Shown: in pieces, positions 1 through 6,784 of the stretch
How the letters are laid out: each line of letters opens with the position of its first letter
Numbering within the stretch: the first letter of the stretch is position 1
Made by a program: the position numbers and the translations under genes
Assembly (NCBI GenBank): GCA_958415865.1
Contig: CATYZV010000027.1
Span: 1 to 12,316 of the forward strand
Source: an uncultured Selenomonadaceae bacterium
Lineage (GTDB): Bacteria > Bacillota > Negativicutes > Selenomonadales > Selenomonadaceae
Reading direction: 5' to 3'
DNA length: 12,316 bases
Notes under the pieces: generated by a model
Seen by the model: only the letters and a program-made list of their open reading frames with translations
The model's database searches: none
What the model was told of the DNA's origin: nothing

Positions 1-53
1 ATATTAGATGAAGCTGATGAACATACATCTTCTAACCTAACATAATTTTTCAT
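1..53 (-). CDS. hsdS: HsdS type I restriction specificity subunit, N-terminal fragment (runs off the window)
   Basis: An ATG at 51-53 opens a frame that stays open to the window edge: 17 full codons reading MKNYVRLEDVCSSASSN. The ATG overlaps the hsdM stop as ATGA, the tight coupling usual for hsdM-hsdS pairs. The opening V-R-L-E-D-V-C resembles the start of many HsdS target-recognition domains, which often begin with a variant of 'LG(D/E)VC'. HsdS would recognise the split DNA target and, with two HsdM subunits, form the methyltransferase. Only the first residues are visible, so the call rests mainly on position behind hsdM. The target sequence cannot be judged, nor whether hsdR lies further on. 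Confidence 0.7.
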   Translation of the reverse strand, partial: MKNYVRLEDVCSSASSN

Positions 54-1531
54 ATAAGCATTTTCTCCAATTCCATCAATCCATCAGCAATTTCTTTTTC
101 AATACCCTTCAGCTCCGCCAATATCTCTTCAGTGGGCGGGTATTCTTCGGGTATATATTCAATCTCTTTATACTTATTGATAGAAAGGTCGTAGTCGTTG
201 TCGATGATTTCCTGTTTGGGGACTAAGAAGCTCTGTTCGGTGCGTTTGCGGTCTTTTTCTGCCTCAATATTGGCAAAGCGTGCCAGTATGTCGGGTATGT
301 CGTTTTCTTTGATTTCGGTGCGTTTGTCGTCGAGGCTGCGTCCGTCGGCGTGCATATCGTAGAACCATACGTCGTCTGTGCCGCCGCTGTTGGTTTTGGT
401 GAATACGAGTACGGCTGTGGATACGCCGGCATATGGTTTAAATACGCCGGAGGGCATGGAGATTACTGCTTGGAGCTGCTGGTTTTCGACGAGTTCGCGG
501 CGGATGGCTTTGTGTGCTTTGCTGGAGCCGAAGAGTACGCCATCGGGTACTATGCAGGCGCAGCGTCCGCCTATTTTGAGCATACGGATGAAGAGTGCGA
601 GGAACAGGAGTTCTGTCTTTTTGGTGCTGGTGATTGCTTTTAAGTCGTCGTTAATGCTTTCGGCATCGACTGTGCCTTTGAACGGGGGATTGGCGAGGAT
701 TACGTCGTATTTTTCGTTTATGCTGTTTTGCTTGGATATGCTGTCTTGGTAATTGATTTCGGGGTTGGTGATGCGGTGGAGCATTAAGTTCATGGCGGAG
801 ATGCGCAGCATGGTGCGGTCGGTGTCAAAGCCGGTGAAGGCTTGCTGTTTGAAGAAGTCTCGTTTTTCATCGACGAGTAGTTCGTTATGATAGTGCTTTT
901 CGATGTAGTGGGCACTGGAAATGAGAAAGCCGGCTGTGCCGCAGGCGGGGTCGCAGATGTATTCGCCGGGCTTGGGGTCGATTAGCTGCACCATCATTTC
1001 GCGGATTTGCTGGGGCGTGCGGAACTGTCCGTTTTTGCCGGAGGTCTGGAGCTTGTCGAGCATATATTCGTAGAGGTCGCCCTGCATATCTTTGTCGTTT
1101 GTGTTTTCTATGGTGCAGTAGATGTCGTCTAATCCGGTGATGATTTTTTGCAGTACCTGCGGCGTGGGAATGAGGAACATGGCATCTGACATATAGCGCG
1201 AGAAGGCTGCGTCTTTGTCGCCGGCTAGTGTCTTGATGAACGGGAATACTTTCTGCGATACGATGTCGAAGATTTCGCGCGGGTCGAGGTCTTTGAATCT
1301 GCTCCAGCGCATCTGCTGTCCTTCGTCTGTCTGCGGGAAGAGCTTCGGCTCGGAGGGACCGCCTAATAGTGCGGCGGTGTCGGATTCGTTGGCTAGTTCT
1401 TTTTGGTCGAGTGAGCGGATGAACATGAGGTAAGTCAGCTGTTCTATTACGGTTATGGGGTTGGTGATGCCGCCTGCCCAGATGTCTGTCCAGATTTTGT
1501 CTACTTTGCTTTTTAATTCTCCTGTGATCAA
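50..1531 (-). CDS. hsdM: Type I restriction-modification system N6-adenine methyltransferase subunit HsdM
   Basis: This 493-residue protein has the layout of HsdM: an N-terminal helical HsdM_N domain (about 5-140) and a class I SAM-dependent N6-adenine methyltransferase domain (about 145-460). Visible motifs are GQFRTPQQI (168-176), the SAM-binding motif I DPACGTAGF (194-202) and the catalytic NPPF (281-284). The length is close to known HsdM proteins (about 480-530). Together with HsdS it would transfer methyl groups to adenine in a bipartite target. The start is a TTG at 1529-1531, with a strong SD (GAGGAGGA, 1539-1546) seven bases upstream; no better ATG lies nearby. It is the first gene of its unit, preceded by an extended -10 promoter, and it overlaps hsdS by four bases. 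No hsdR lies upstream, so an endonuclease subunit, if present, is downstream of the window. Identity is very secure; the target is unknown. Confidence 0.96.
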   Translation of the reverse strand: MITGELKSKVDKIWTDIWAGGITNPITVIEQLTYLMFIRSLDQKELANESDTAALLGGPSEPKLFPQTDEGQQMRWSRFKDLDPREIFDIVSQKVFPFIKTLAGDKDAAFSRYMSDAMFLIPTPQVLQKIITGLDDIYCTIENTNDKDMQGDLYEYMLDKLQTSGKNGQFRTPQQIREMMVQLIDPKPGEYICDPACGTAGFLISSAHYIEKHYHNELLVDEKRDFFKQQAFTGFDTDRTMLRISAMNLMLHRITNPEINYQDSISKQNSINEKYDVILANPPFKGTVDAESINDDLKAITSTKKTELLFLALFIRMLKIGGRCACIVPDGVLFGSSKAHKAIRRELVENQQLQAVISMPSGVFKPYAGVSTAVLVFTKTNSGGTDDVWFYDMHADGRSLDDKRTEIKENDIPDILARFANIEAEKDRKRTEQSFLVPKQEIIDNDYDLSINKYKEIEYIPEEYPPTEEILAELKGIEKEIADGLMELEKMLI

Positions 1532-1538
1532 GAAAAAT

Positions 1539-1546
1539 TCCTCCTC
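1539..1546 (-). promoter_or_regulatory. Ribosome binding site that fixes the hsdM TTG start
   Basis: On the minus strand GAGGAGGA ends seven bases before the TTG at 1531. This near-perfect SD at ideal spacing is what supports a TTG start for hsdM. Confidence 0.8.
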
Positions 1547-1571
1547 TTTAAACTGTCTATTAGTTAATGAT

Positions 1572-1600
1572 ATTATAGCAAAAATACTGCCGGCTAAGAA
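1572..1600 (-). promoter_or_regulatory. Promoter of hsdM-hsdS (extended -10)
   Basis: The minus strand reads TGC-TATAAT, with the -10 at 1572-1577 and an extended TGn in front. The best -35 at 17-bp spacing is TTCTTA (1595-1600), which is weak. The start of transcription would be near 1565, giving a leader of about 34 nt. The promoter lies directly behind the terminator of the preceding operon, so hsdM has its own transcription. Confidence 0.65.
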
Positions 1601-1610
1601 GTGGGCGGCA

Positions 1611-1653
1611 TAAAAAAATGAGCAGGCTAGTCATTTAGGCTAATCTGCTCATT
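1611..1653 (-). terminator. Rho-independent terminator of the ybgC-murI-cofE-like operon
   Basis: On the minus strand AATGAGCAG pairs with CTGCTCATT, with further partial pairing toward the loop, and a run of seven T follows (A1612-A1618 on the given strand). It starts about 20 bases after the stop codon at 1674 and ends the four-gene operon. Confidence 0.88.
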
Positions 1654-1673
1654 CTTATTTTGAGAAATAAGGC

Positions 1674-2336
1674 TTAGGCTTGTTCTTCTTGGTACTGCTT
1701 GAAGTTCTTGATGATGGCGATCGGTGTCTTCTGGGAAGCGTTGCCGAACGGATTGTCGATCATAAGGTGTGCTACGAGGTCGCCGCGGCAGCCGTCTGTT
1801 ACGCCGACGATGCGGGAGCGTTTGAGGTCGTTGACATCGGCTATTACCGCGCCGAAGCAGCCGAGGCGTTTTTTGAGTGCGTCTACTACTTCTTGGGTGT
1901 GTTCCGGTCCGTATACGATCATCTTGTCAAACGGCGGCATGGTGCCTGTTACGTCGTCGATCAGTGCTGTCTGGCGGCCGGCGATTTTGTAGAATACGCC
2001 TGATTTGCCGACGAGCTTGGCTAGAAAGCCGATGAAGAGGCCTGCTGCTACGCGGTAGTGGCCTTCTTTGACCATCAGGGATTCCATGCCGTGCGGGCTG
2101 GCAAGGCTGCCGTAGTCGGGGATGAAGCGGCAGCAGAACTGTGCGAGGCGGCTTATCTTGAGGTCTTCGGGGCGGATGTAAAGCCCTTGGGTGATTGCCA
2201 CGACGCTTTCTGCTACGGTGATAACGTCGTTGGGACCGATTTTGTCTTTGGTGTATTTTTCAATTACATCGACGATGTCGTCTTTTTTTGTTAAAATGCG
2301 TGAATGAATCGGTATGATTTCGGGAATAGTGCTCAT
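1674..2336 (-). CDS. CofE-like protein (coenzyme F420-0 gamma-glutamyl ligase family)
   Basis: A 220-residue protein whose N-terminal part (about 5-60: IPIHSR..., then a diverged [18 protein letters not shown] at 34-51) resembles the F420_ligase fold, in which CofE adds L-glutamate to F420-0 using GTP. The usual CofE nucleotide/F420 motif of the GVD-S-N type is not visible. The middle instead reads [19 protein letters not shown] (120-138). The start is an ATG with a good SD (AAGGAAGG) seven to eight bases upstream. It is the last gene of the operon, 32 bases after the membrane protein and 20 bases before a terminator. Nothing else in the window belongs to F420 synthesis, so a different acceptor is likely, perhaps one receiving a gamma-glutamyl group. 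The MurI gene two places upstream supplies D-glutamate, which makes a glutamate-related job attractive but unproven. Family membership is fairly likely; the substrate is unknown. Confidence 0.7.
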   Translation of the reverse strand: MSTIPEIIPIHSRILTKKDDIVDVIEKYTKDKIGPNDVITVAESVVAITQGLYIRPEDLKISRLAQFCCRFIPDYGSLASPHGMESLMVKEGHYRVAAGLFIGFLAKLVGKSGVFYKIAGRQTALIDDVTGTMPPFDKMIVYGPEHTQEVVDALKKRLGCFGAVIADVNDLKRSRIVGVTDGCRGDLVAHLMIDNPFGNASQKTPIAIIKNFKQYQEEQA

Positions 2337-2368
2337 GTGATTTACCTTCCTTTATTAATTAAATTGAA

Positions 2369-2911
2369 TTAATTGTTTTCGAGCTGTACGCCGGCTAAGG
2401 CAGCGATTTCTTCTGCTGTCAGCACGATAGTCTTCTTGGAGAGCGTCCAAGGGTAGCGTGCGCAGTGCTGGTATACGATGTCGAGCGGTAAATCAACCAT
2501 GTGCGTTAGGGTTTTCTTGATGTCGTTGTTCTTGCGGTCAGTGAGTTTTACGCGGATTACTATGTCGATGCTTTCATGCTTTTGAATCAGCACTGCTTCA
2601 AAGTAGTCGTCTTCGCGCGGTACGCCTTTGAGTTCTGCTTTGGCTTCGACTTTTACGCCGTCAAACTGTTCGTAGGGGAGCAGCTGGCGCACGTAGCAGT
2701 CCATGATGGTGCAGCACTGTTTGCCTTCGTTCGCCACGTTGATGACGGTGCTCATAGAGATGGAATCCTGCGTGATTTCGTCGAGCTTGAAGGGTGTGTG
2801 CTGATCGGCTTTAAATACGACTTTGGCATCGCCGATGGCACGGATGACCAGCTCATTGAGCAGGAATAAGATGATGATGACCCATAAAATAATTGTGATG
2901 ATTAAATCCAC
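2369..2911 (-). CDS. Unrecognised membrane-anchored protein with one N-terminal transmembrane segment
   Basis: I do not recognise the family of this 180-residue protein. Residues 3-23 are a single very hydrophobic helix with no signal-peptidase site. Basic residues follow at R24 and K30 while the extreme N-terminus carries an Asp, so by the positive-inside rule the large C-terminal domain is probably cytoplasmic. That domain (about 30-165) alternates short hydrophobic and polar stretches as in a beta-sandwich, with a cysteine group at C66, C67 and C72 and another Cys at 150. The start is GTG at 2909-2911 behind GGGGG at seven-base spacing; the overlapping ATG just upstream is out of frame. 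It sits 25 bases after murI and 32 bases before the CofE-like gene, so it is co-transcribed with both. It could tether or regulate a neighbouring enzyme at the membrane, but no sequence evidence shows this. Confidence 0.75.
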   Translation of the reverse strand: MDLIITIILWVIIILFLLNELVIRAIGDAKVVFKADQHTPFKLDEITQDSISMSTVINVANEGKQCCTIMDCYVRQLLPYEQFDGVKVEAKAELKGVPREDDYFEAVLIQKHESIDIVIRVKLTDRKNNDIKKTLTHMVDLPLDIVYQHCARYPWTLSKKTIVLTAEEIAALAGVQLENN

Positions 2912-2936
2912 ATTAATGCCCCCAAATTTGTTGTTT

Positions 2937-3743
2937 TTAATATACAGTCAAATCCACGCTCTTAAACGGCGGGATGTCGCTGCCTAATATGAGCTGCGCC
3001 ATTTTTTCGGAGTTCGCCTGCTTGGCGGAAAAGCACAGTTCGAGGCTGCCCATGCCGCTCTGGGTGTTGAGCAGCCCTTCGCGGCGCAGTATGTCCTTGG
3101 CGTTTTTTGCCGTTTCAAAGGCAGGGTTTATCATCGCCACGTCCTTGCCGAAGTATTTGGCAAGCACTTTGATGATGATGGGATAATGCGTGCAGCCCAG
3201 TATGAGTGAATGGATGCCGGTGCCGGCAAATTGGCGGGCGTAGCCTTTGACTGCCGCTTCGATTTCCGGGCCTTCGATGTGGCCGGATTCGATCAGCGGC
3301 ACGAATTTCGGGCAGCCCTGTCCGTAGACTTTTATCTGCGGGTCGGCTGCGGCTGCTGCGGCTCTGTGCATACCTTTATTTATAGTGGCTTCGGTGGCTA
3401 TTACGCCGATGTGCTTGTTGGGCGAGACTCTGGCTGCCGGTATGACGGCAGGGTTCATGGGCACGAGAAAAAACGGTGCGCTGTCTTTTACGAGCGGATA
3501 GCCGTAGGAAGTCATGGTGTTGCAGGCGCAGATTGCCATTTTGACTTTGCGCGAGGCGAAATAATTGATGAACTGCTTCAAAAAGGCAATTATCTCCTCA
3601 GGTTTCCTAGAGCCGTACGGTGCGCGGGCGGAATCCCCGACGAATATCATATTTTCATTTGGCAGAAGCCTCCGCAGTGCCTTTAGTACGGTAAGGCCGC
3701 CCAGACCTGAATCGAAAATGCCGATTGGTGCATTGCTGTCCAT
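2937..3743 (-). CDS. murI: Glutamate racemase MurI
   Basis: This 268-residue protein interconverts L- and D-glutamate, giving the D-Glu that MurD adds to the peptidoglycan precursor. It has the Asp/Glu racemase two-lobed pattern and all expected active-site residues: FDSGLGG with D11 and S12 (10-16), GDSARAPYG (36-44), the first catalytic Cys in ACNT (C74), E152, and the second Cys and His in GCTHYP (C184, H186). GCPKFVPLIESG also matches the family. Two usually conserved stretches differ: the segment normally near GVIEPG reads MNPAVIPAA, and the one normally near LVDSG reads MINPAFET. Length is normal. The ATG has GAGGGG 11 bases upstream, and the gene begins 29 bases after the thioesterase stop. 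Racemase function is likely; a paralogue with a shifted role cannot be excluded if the genome has a second murI. Confidence 0.92.
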   Translation of the reverse strand: MDSNAPIGIFDSGLGGLTVLKALRRLLPNENMIFVGDSARAPYGSRKPEEIIAFLKQFINYFASRKVKMAICACNTMTSYGYPLVKDSAPFFLVPMNPAVIPAARVSPNKHIGVIATEATINKGMHRAAAAAADPQIKVYGQGCPKFVPLIESGHIEGPEIEAAVKGYARQFAGTGIHSLILGCTHYPIIIKVLAKYFGKDVAMINPAFETAKNAKDILRREGLLNTQSGMGSLELCFSAKQANSEKMAQLILGSDIPPFKSVDLTVY

Positions 3744-3772
3744 TTATTAACAAACCCCTCGCATGATTTTAT

Positions 3773-4186
3773 TTATTGCTGCTGCATCGCTGCCTGCAGC
3801 TTGGTGTAGAACTGCTCCGGCAGGCGGGCTATATGCCCTGTTTTAAGGCTCGTGAATACGCTCTGCGTAAAGCCTTCTGCCAGCAGTGTGTCGTCGCTGT
3901 CGCGGTAGACCTTGTAGGAAAATTCCAGCTTGACCTTCGTCAGGGCAAGCGGAGTAGTTTCAACGCGGATTACATCGTCGAATTTGCCTGAGGCGATGTA
4001 CTTGCATTTCACTTCCGTGATCGGGAACGAATAGCCTGCGGCGATTATATCGCCCAAGACGATGCCGATCTCGCGCAGAAATTCAACCCTGCCGGTTTCA
4101 AACCAGCGGATGTAGTTGGCATGGTGGACCACGCCCATAGCATCAGTGTGATAAAAATTTACACGCTGAAAAGTTTTATTGACCAT
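3773..4186 (-). CDS. Acyl-CoA thioesterase of the YbgC/FadM (4-hydroxybenzoyl-CoA thioesterase) family
   Basis: A 137-residue hotdog-fold protein that should hydrolyse short or medium acyl-CoA thioesters in the cytoplasm. The family signature is clear near the N-terminus: YHTDAMGVVHHANYIRWFE at 12-30, with the catalytic Asp at D15 and the H-A-N-Y that begins the central helix. Length is typical (130-145). The frame is open seven codons further upstream, but the SD GGAGGG (4193-4198) lies inside that extension and is six bases from the ATG at 4184-4186, so the shorter start is correct. It is the first gene of a four-gene operon with its own consensus promoter and a leader hairpin. YbgC elsewhere often sits with tol-pal genes; none are here. 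The exact substrate cannot be read from sequence. Confidence 0.9.
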   Translation of the reverse strand: MVNKTFQRVNFYHTDAMGVVHHANYIRWFETGRVEFLREIGIVLGDIIAAGYSFPITEVKCKYIASGKFDDVIRVETTPLALTKVKLEFSYKVYRDSDDTLLAEGFTQSVFTSLKTGHIARLPEQFYTKLQAAMQQQ

Positions 4187-4192
4187 AATCGT

Positions 4193-4198
4193 CCCTCC
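4193..4198 (-). promoter_or_regulatory. Ribosome binding site that fixes the thioesterase start
   Basis: GGAGGG on the minus strand ends six bases before the ATG at 4186. An upstream in-frame start at 4207 would place this SD inside the coding sequence, so that start is rejected. Confidence 0.8.
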
Positions 4199-4206
4199 AT
4201 AAAACA

Positions 4207-4230
4207 AAGCACCGCCTTGCAGGCGGGCTT
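4207..4230 (-). promoter_or_regulatory. Leader hairpin between promoter and thioesterase gene (possible attenuator)
   Basis: On the minus strand AAGC-CCGCC pairs with GGCGG-(T)-GCTT around a five-base loop, with one bulge. TTTGTTTTAT follows at once, then the SD. The hairpin begins a few bases after the predicted transcription start (near 4234). It may be a weak terminator for the pcrA unit, an attenuator for the operon, or a stabilising 5' stem. The sequence cannot separate these. Confidence 0.5.
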
Positions 4231-4240
4231 GGCAAACTTA

Positions 4241-4269
4241 ATTATACTAAGAATCTAAACGCTTTTCAA
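4241..4269 (-). promoter_or_regulatory. Promoter of the ybgC-murI-membrane protein-cofE-like operon
   Basis: On the minus strand TTGAAA (4264-4269) and TATAAT (4241-4246) are separated by exactly 17 bp, close to the sigma-A consensus. Transcription should begin near 4234, giving a leader of about 48 nt that contains the hairpin at 4207-4230. Confidence 0.8.
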
Positions 4270-4294
4270 GGTTTAGCGGCAGATTGCCTGCAAT

Positions 4295-4462
4295 TTATCG
4301 CCCCGGGCGTTTTAGCCTGTACGTTACTTTCGTGTCTTTCTTGGTGAAGCAGACCCAGAAGTCGCACGCGGTGCAGAAGAATCTGCCGCGTGCTTCAGGG
4401 CGTGCTATGTGGCCCAGCCTGCGGTGGCAGACGGGGCATTTTATATCCATTGAAGTGTCCAT
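4295..4462 (-). CDS. Small zinc-ribbon protein of unknown function
   Basis: A 55-residue reading frame starting at the ATG at 4460-4462. Two Cys pairs, CPVC (9-12) and CTAC (30-33), are 17 residues apart, a classic four-Cys zinc ribbon; further candidate ligands are H13, H18 and C38. The tail is very basic (K41, K42, K45, R49, K51, R52, R55), so nucleic-acid binding is plausible. The SD, GAGGA (4476-4480), overlaps the pcrA stop (TGA, 4479-4481), which suggests translational coupling and co-transcription. The SD-to-ATG spacing of about 13 bases is longer than ideal; a second in-frame ATG at 4450 has no SD. The pattern loosely recalls phage Mu Com-like zinc-ribbon proteins, but I would not assign that family. 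The frame looks real because of the paired Cys motifs and the coupling; function is unknown. Confidence 0.72.
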   Translation of the reverse strand: MDTSMDIKCPVCHRRLGHIARPEARGRFFCTACDFWVCFTKKDTKVTYRLKRPGR

Positions 4463-4478
4463 CGGTTCTATTCTATCC

Positions 4479-6758
4479 TCAAACTTTTTTGATCGGCGCG
4501 TATTTCTGCATCAGTGCTTTTATGCCTTCGCCGGGGAAGGCTATCTTGAGTTCAACTTCTTCACCGCTGCCCTTGACCGATACGATGGTGCCTTTGCCCC
4601 ATTTGCTGTGCTCTGCCTTGTCGCCGACTTTCCATTTTACGGAAAGGTCAGGGCGGATGACATTGCCGGCGGGCTTTACGGCTCTGGCGCGTTCGCTTAT
4701 GGATGAAGGTGCGCTGCCGTAGGTTTTCCCGCCGGGCGCATTGCTATTGTAGCTGTTTCTGGCTGCAAAGCTGCTGGTGCCGAGGGAATGTCTATTCCTG
4801 CCGAAGCTGCCGAAGCCGAAGTCAGGCTGTGCTTCCTGCTCATCGAGGTACTGCGCGGGAATTTCGTCGATGAAGCGCGACTGTTCGTAGCTGACTGCTC
4901 TGCCGAAGTACATGCGGCTCTTGGCATTCGTGAGGTACAGTTTCTTTTCGGCGCGGGTGATGCCGACGTAGCAGGTGCGGCGTTCTTCTTCTATCTGCGC
5001 TTCGTCCATCAGTGTGCGCGAATGAGGGAACAGTCCTTCTTCCATGCCTGCCATGAACACGACGGGAAATTCCAGCCCTTTGGCGGCGTGCAGTGTCATA
5101 AGGGTAACGCGGTCGTCTTCCATGTCGGCGTTGTCGATGTCAGAGACGAGCGATACGCTGCTCAGGAAGTTTTCCAGCGTCGGTTCTTCTTCGGATTTTT
5201 CAAATTCCTTCGCCACGCTCAGCAGTTCTTTGATGTTTTCAATGCGCGTCTGGTTTTCCACCGTATCTTCTTTTTCCAATTCGGCGATATAGCCCGATTC
5301 GTGCATTACCTTGTCGATTAAATCGTGCACGGATAATTCGCCTGCCGCGTTGAGCATATTCATTATGAATTCGGCGAACGAGGCGAGCGAGTGTTTTGCC
5401 TTGGGCGTTATCGGAGCCGTTTCGGGTGCGGACACGGCATCGAACAAGGTCATGCCGTACATCTCAGCAAACTGCGACAATTTGTTCATCGTTACCGCGC
5501 CGAGCGAGCGTTTGGGCACGTTGATTATGCGCATGAGGCTTATGGCATCTTCGGGATTGAAGATTATGCGCAGGTAGGCGAGGATGTCTTTTATTTCCTT
5601 GCGGTCGTAGAATTTCAGCCCGCCGACCATCGTGTAGGGCACGCCGGCATTCATGAAGCCTTCTTCCAGTACGCGCGACTGGGCATTAGTGCGGTAGAGC
5701 ACGGCTATATCGCCGTACGGCACGTTGAACAGAGTCTTCTGCTTTACTGCCTGCTCTGCGATGTACTTGGCTTCGTCCTTGTCGGTGTTGGCAGTGTAAT
5801 GGATGATCTTTTCGCCTTGGGCATTGTTCGTCCAGAGTTCTTTGGGCTTTCTGTCGATATTGTTTTCGATCACGCTGTTCGCCGCCTGCAAAATCGTCTT
5901 GGTAGAGCGGTAATTCTGCTCCAGCTTTATGACCTTGGCTTCGGGATAATCCTTTTCAAAGTCCATGATATTGCGGATATCGGCACCGCGCCAGCCGTAG
6001 ATGGACTGGTCGGCATCGCCGACGACGCAGATATTTCTGTACTTGCCCGCCAAGAGCTTCGTCAGCTGATACTGCGCCCCGTTCGTATCCTGATATTCAT
6101 CGACGAGAATGTATTGGAACCGCTGCTGGTACTTTTCGCGTATCTCCGAATGATCGCTCAAGACGCGCACGGCTAACAATAGTAAATCGTCAAAATCGAG
6201 CGCATTGTTTTCCACTAGGTGCTTTTGGTACGCGTCGTAGACTTCAGCGACCTTTCTAGCGAAGAAATCGCCCGCCTGAGCAGCAAAATCCGCCGGTCCC
6301 ATCATCATGTTTTTGGCGTTCGATATTGCCGACTGCACAGCGTAGGGCGCGAACTGCTTTTCATCGAGATTCAGTTCTTTAAGGCAGTTTTTTACGAGCG
6401 TCTGCGCATCTGAGCTGTCGTATATTACGAAATTCTGCTTGTAAATGCCGAGTGCTTCTATCTCGTAGCGCAGAAAGCGCGCGCAGAAGGAATGAAACGT
6501 GCTGAGCCAGACGTATTTTGCCGTCTCGCCTATCATTCTGTCCACGCGGTCGCGCATTTCAGCCGCCGCTTTATTCGTAAAGGTGATGGCCAGTATATTG
6601 TACGGCGATACGCCCTTTGCCAATAGAGCGGCGATTTTGCAGGTCAGTACCTTCGTCTTGCCGGAGCCTGCTCCCGCCATTATCAGCAGCGGGCCGTCCG
6701 TATGTGCCACCGCCTGCTGCTGCGCAGGATTCAAGCCGTCGTATATATTTATATTCAA
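4479..6758 (-). CDS. pcrA: ATP-dependent DNA helicase PcrA (UvrD/Rep family)
   Basis: A 759-residue superfamily 1 helicase that unwinds DNA 3' to 5' in excision repair, plasmid replication and clearing of RecA or stalled RNA polymerase. Motifs in order: Walker A AGAGSGKT (28-35), Ia TFTNKAAAEM (59-68), TFHS (87-90), Walker B DEYQDTN (220-226), motif III GDADQSIYGWRGA (247-259), motif IV LEQNYRST (279-286), then the C-terminal motifs TLHAAKGLEFPVVF and YVGITRAEKKL. The end (VGDKAEHSKWGKGTIVSV) is the Tudor-like RNA-polymerase-binding domain of PcrA. The start is TTG at 6756-6758: GGGAGGA lies six bases upstream and the protein then begins NINIYDGLNPAQQQAV, lining up with other PcrA N-termini. 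Longer starts at 6773 or 6788 would place the SD inside the gene. A zinc-ribbon gene is coupled to its stop codon. Confidence 0.97.
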   Translation of the reverse strand: MNINIYDGLNPAQQQAVAHTDGPLLIMAGAGSGKTKVLTCKIAALLAKGVSPYNILAITFTNKAAAEMRDRVDRMIGETAKYVWLSTFHSFCARFLRYEIEALGIYKQNFVIYDSSDAQTLVKNCLKELNLDEKQFAPYAVQSAISNAKNMMMGPADFAAQAGDFFARKVAEVYDAYQKHLVENNALDFDDLLLLAVRVLSDHSEIREKYQQRFQYILVDEYQDTNGAQYQLTKLLAGKYRNICVVGDADQSIYGWRGADIRNIMDFEKDYPEAKVIKLEQNYRSTKTILQAANSVIENNIDRKPKELWTNNAQGEKIIHYTANTDKDEAKYIAEQAVKQKTLFNVPYGDIAVLYRTNAQSRVLEEGFMNAGVPYTMVGGLKFYDRKEIKDILAYLRIIFNPEDAISLMRIINVPKRSLGAVTMNKLSQFAEMYGMTLFDAVSAPETAPITPKAKHSLASFAEFIMNMLNAAGELSVHDLIDKVMHESGYIAELEKEDTVENQTRIENIKELLSVAKEFEKSEEEPTLENFLSSVSLVSDIDNADMEDDRVTLMTLHAAKGLEFPVVFMAGMEEGLFPHSRTLMDEAQIEEERRTCYVGITRAEKKLYLTNAKSRMYFGRAVSYEQSRFIDEIPAQYLDEQEAQPDFGFGSFGRNRHSLGTSSFAARNSYNSNAPGGKTYGSAPSSISERARAVKPAGNVIRPDLSVKWKVGDKAEHSKWGKGTIVSVKGSGEEVELKIAFPGEGIKALMQKYAPIKKV

Positions 6759-6764
6759 AAATAG

Positions 6765-6771
6765 TCCTCCC
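6765..6771 (-). promoter_or_regulatory. Ribosome binding site that fixes the pcrA TTG start
   Basis: GGGAGGA on the minus strand ends six bases before TTG at 6758. The upstream ATG at 6773 overlaps this SD and is therefore unlikely to be used. Confidence 0.82.
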
Positions 6772-6784
6772 ATCTGAGTTCTGC

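Noticed and set aside
3342..3364. GC-rich trinucleotide repeat within murI
   Set aside because: It simply encodes a six-alanine run in a surface loop; too short to be a likely phase-variable tract and not a multiple-copy repeat.
4187..4207. Longer N-terminus for the YbgC-type thioesterase
   Set aside because: The upstream start overlaps the SD that serves the ATG at 4186 and has no good SD of its own.
4788..5321. Plus-strand open frame of 177 codons opposite the C-terminal half of pcrA
   Set aside because: It is a shadow of the pcrA frame, with phenylalanine/valine-rich low-complexity composition and no start signals.
5391..6176. Plus-strand open frame of 261 codons opposite pcrA
   Set aside because: It lies wholly antisense to conserved helicase motifs, shows no recognisable domain and has no SD or promoter. 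Long antisense frames are expected here from the codon use of pcrA.
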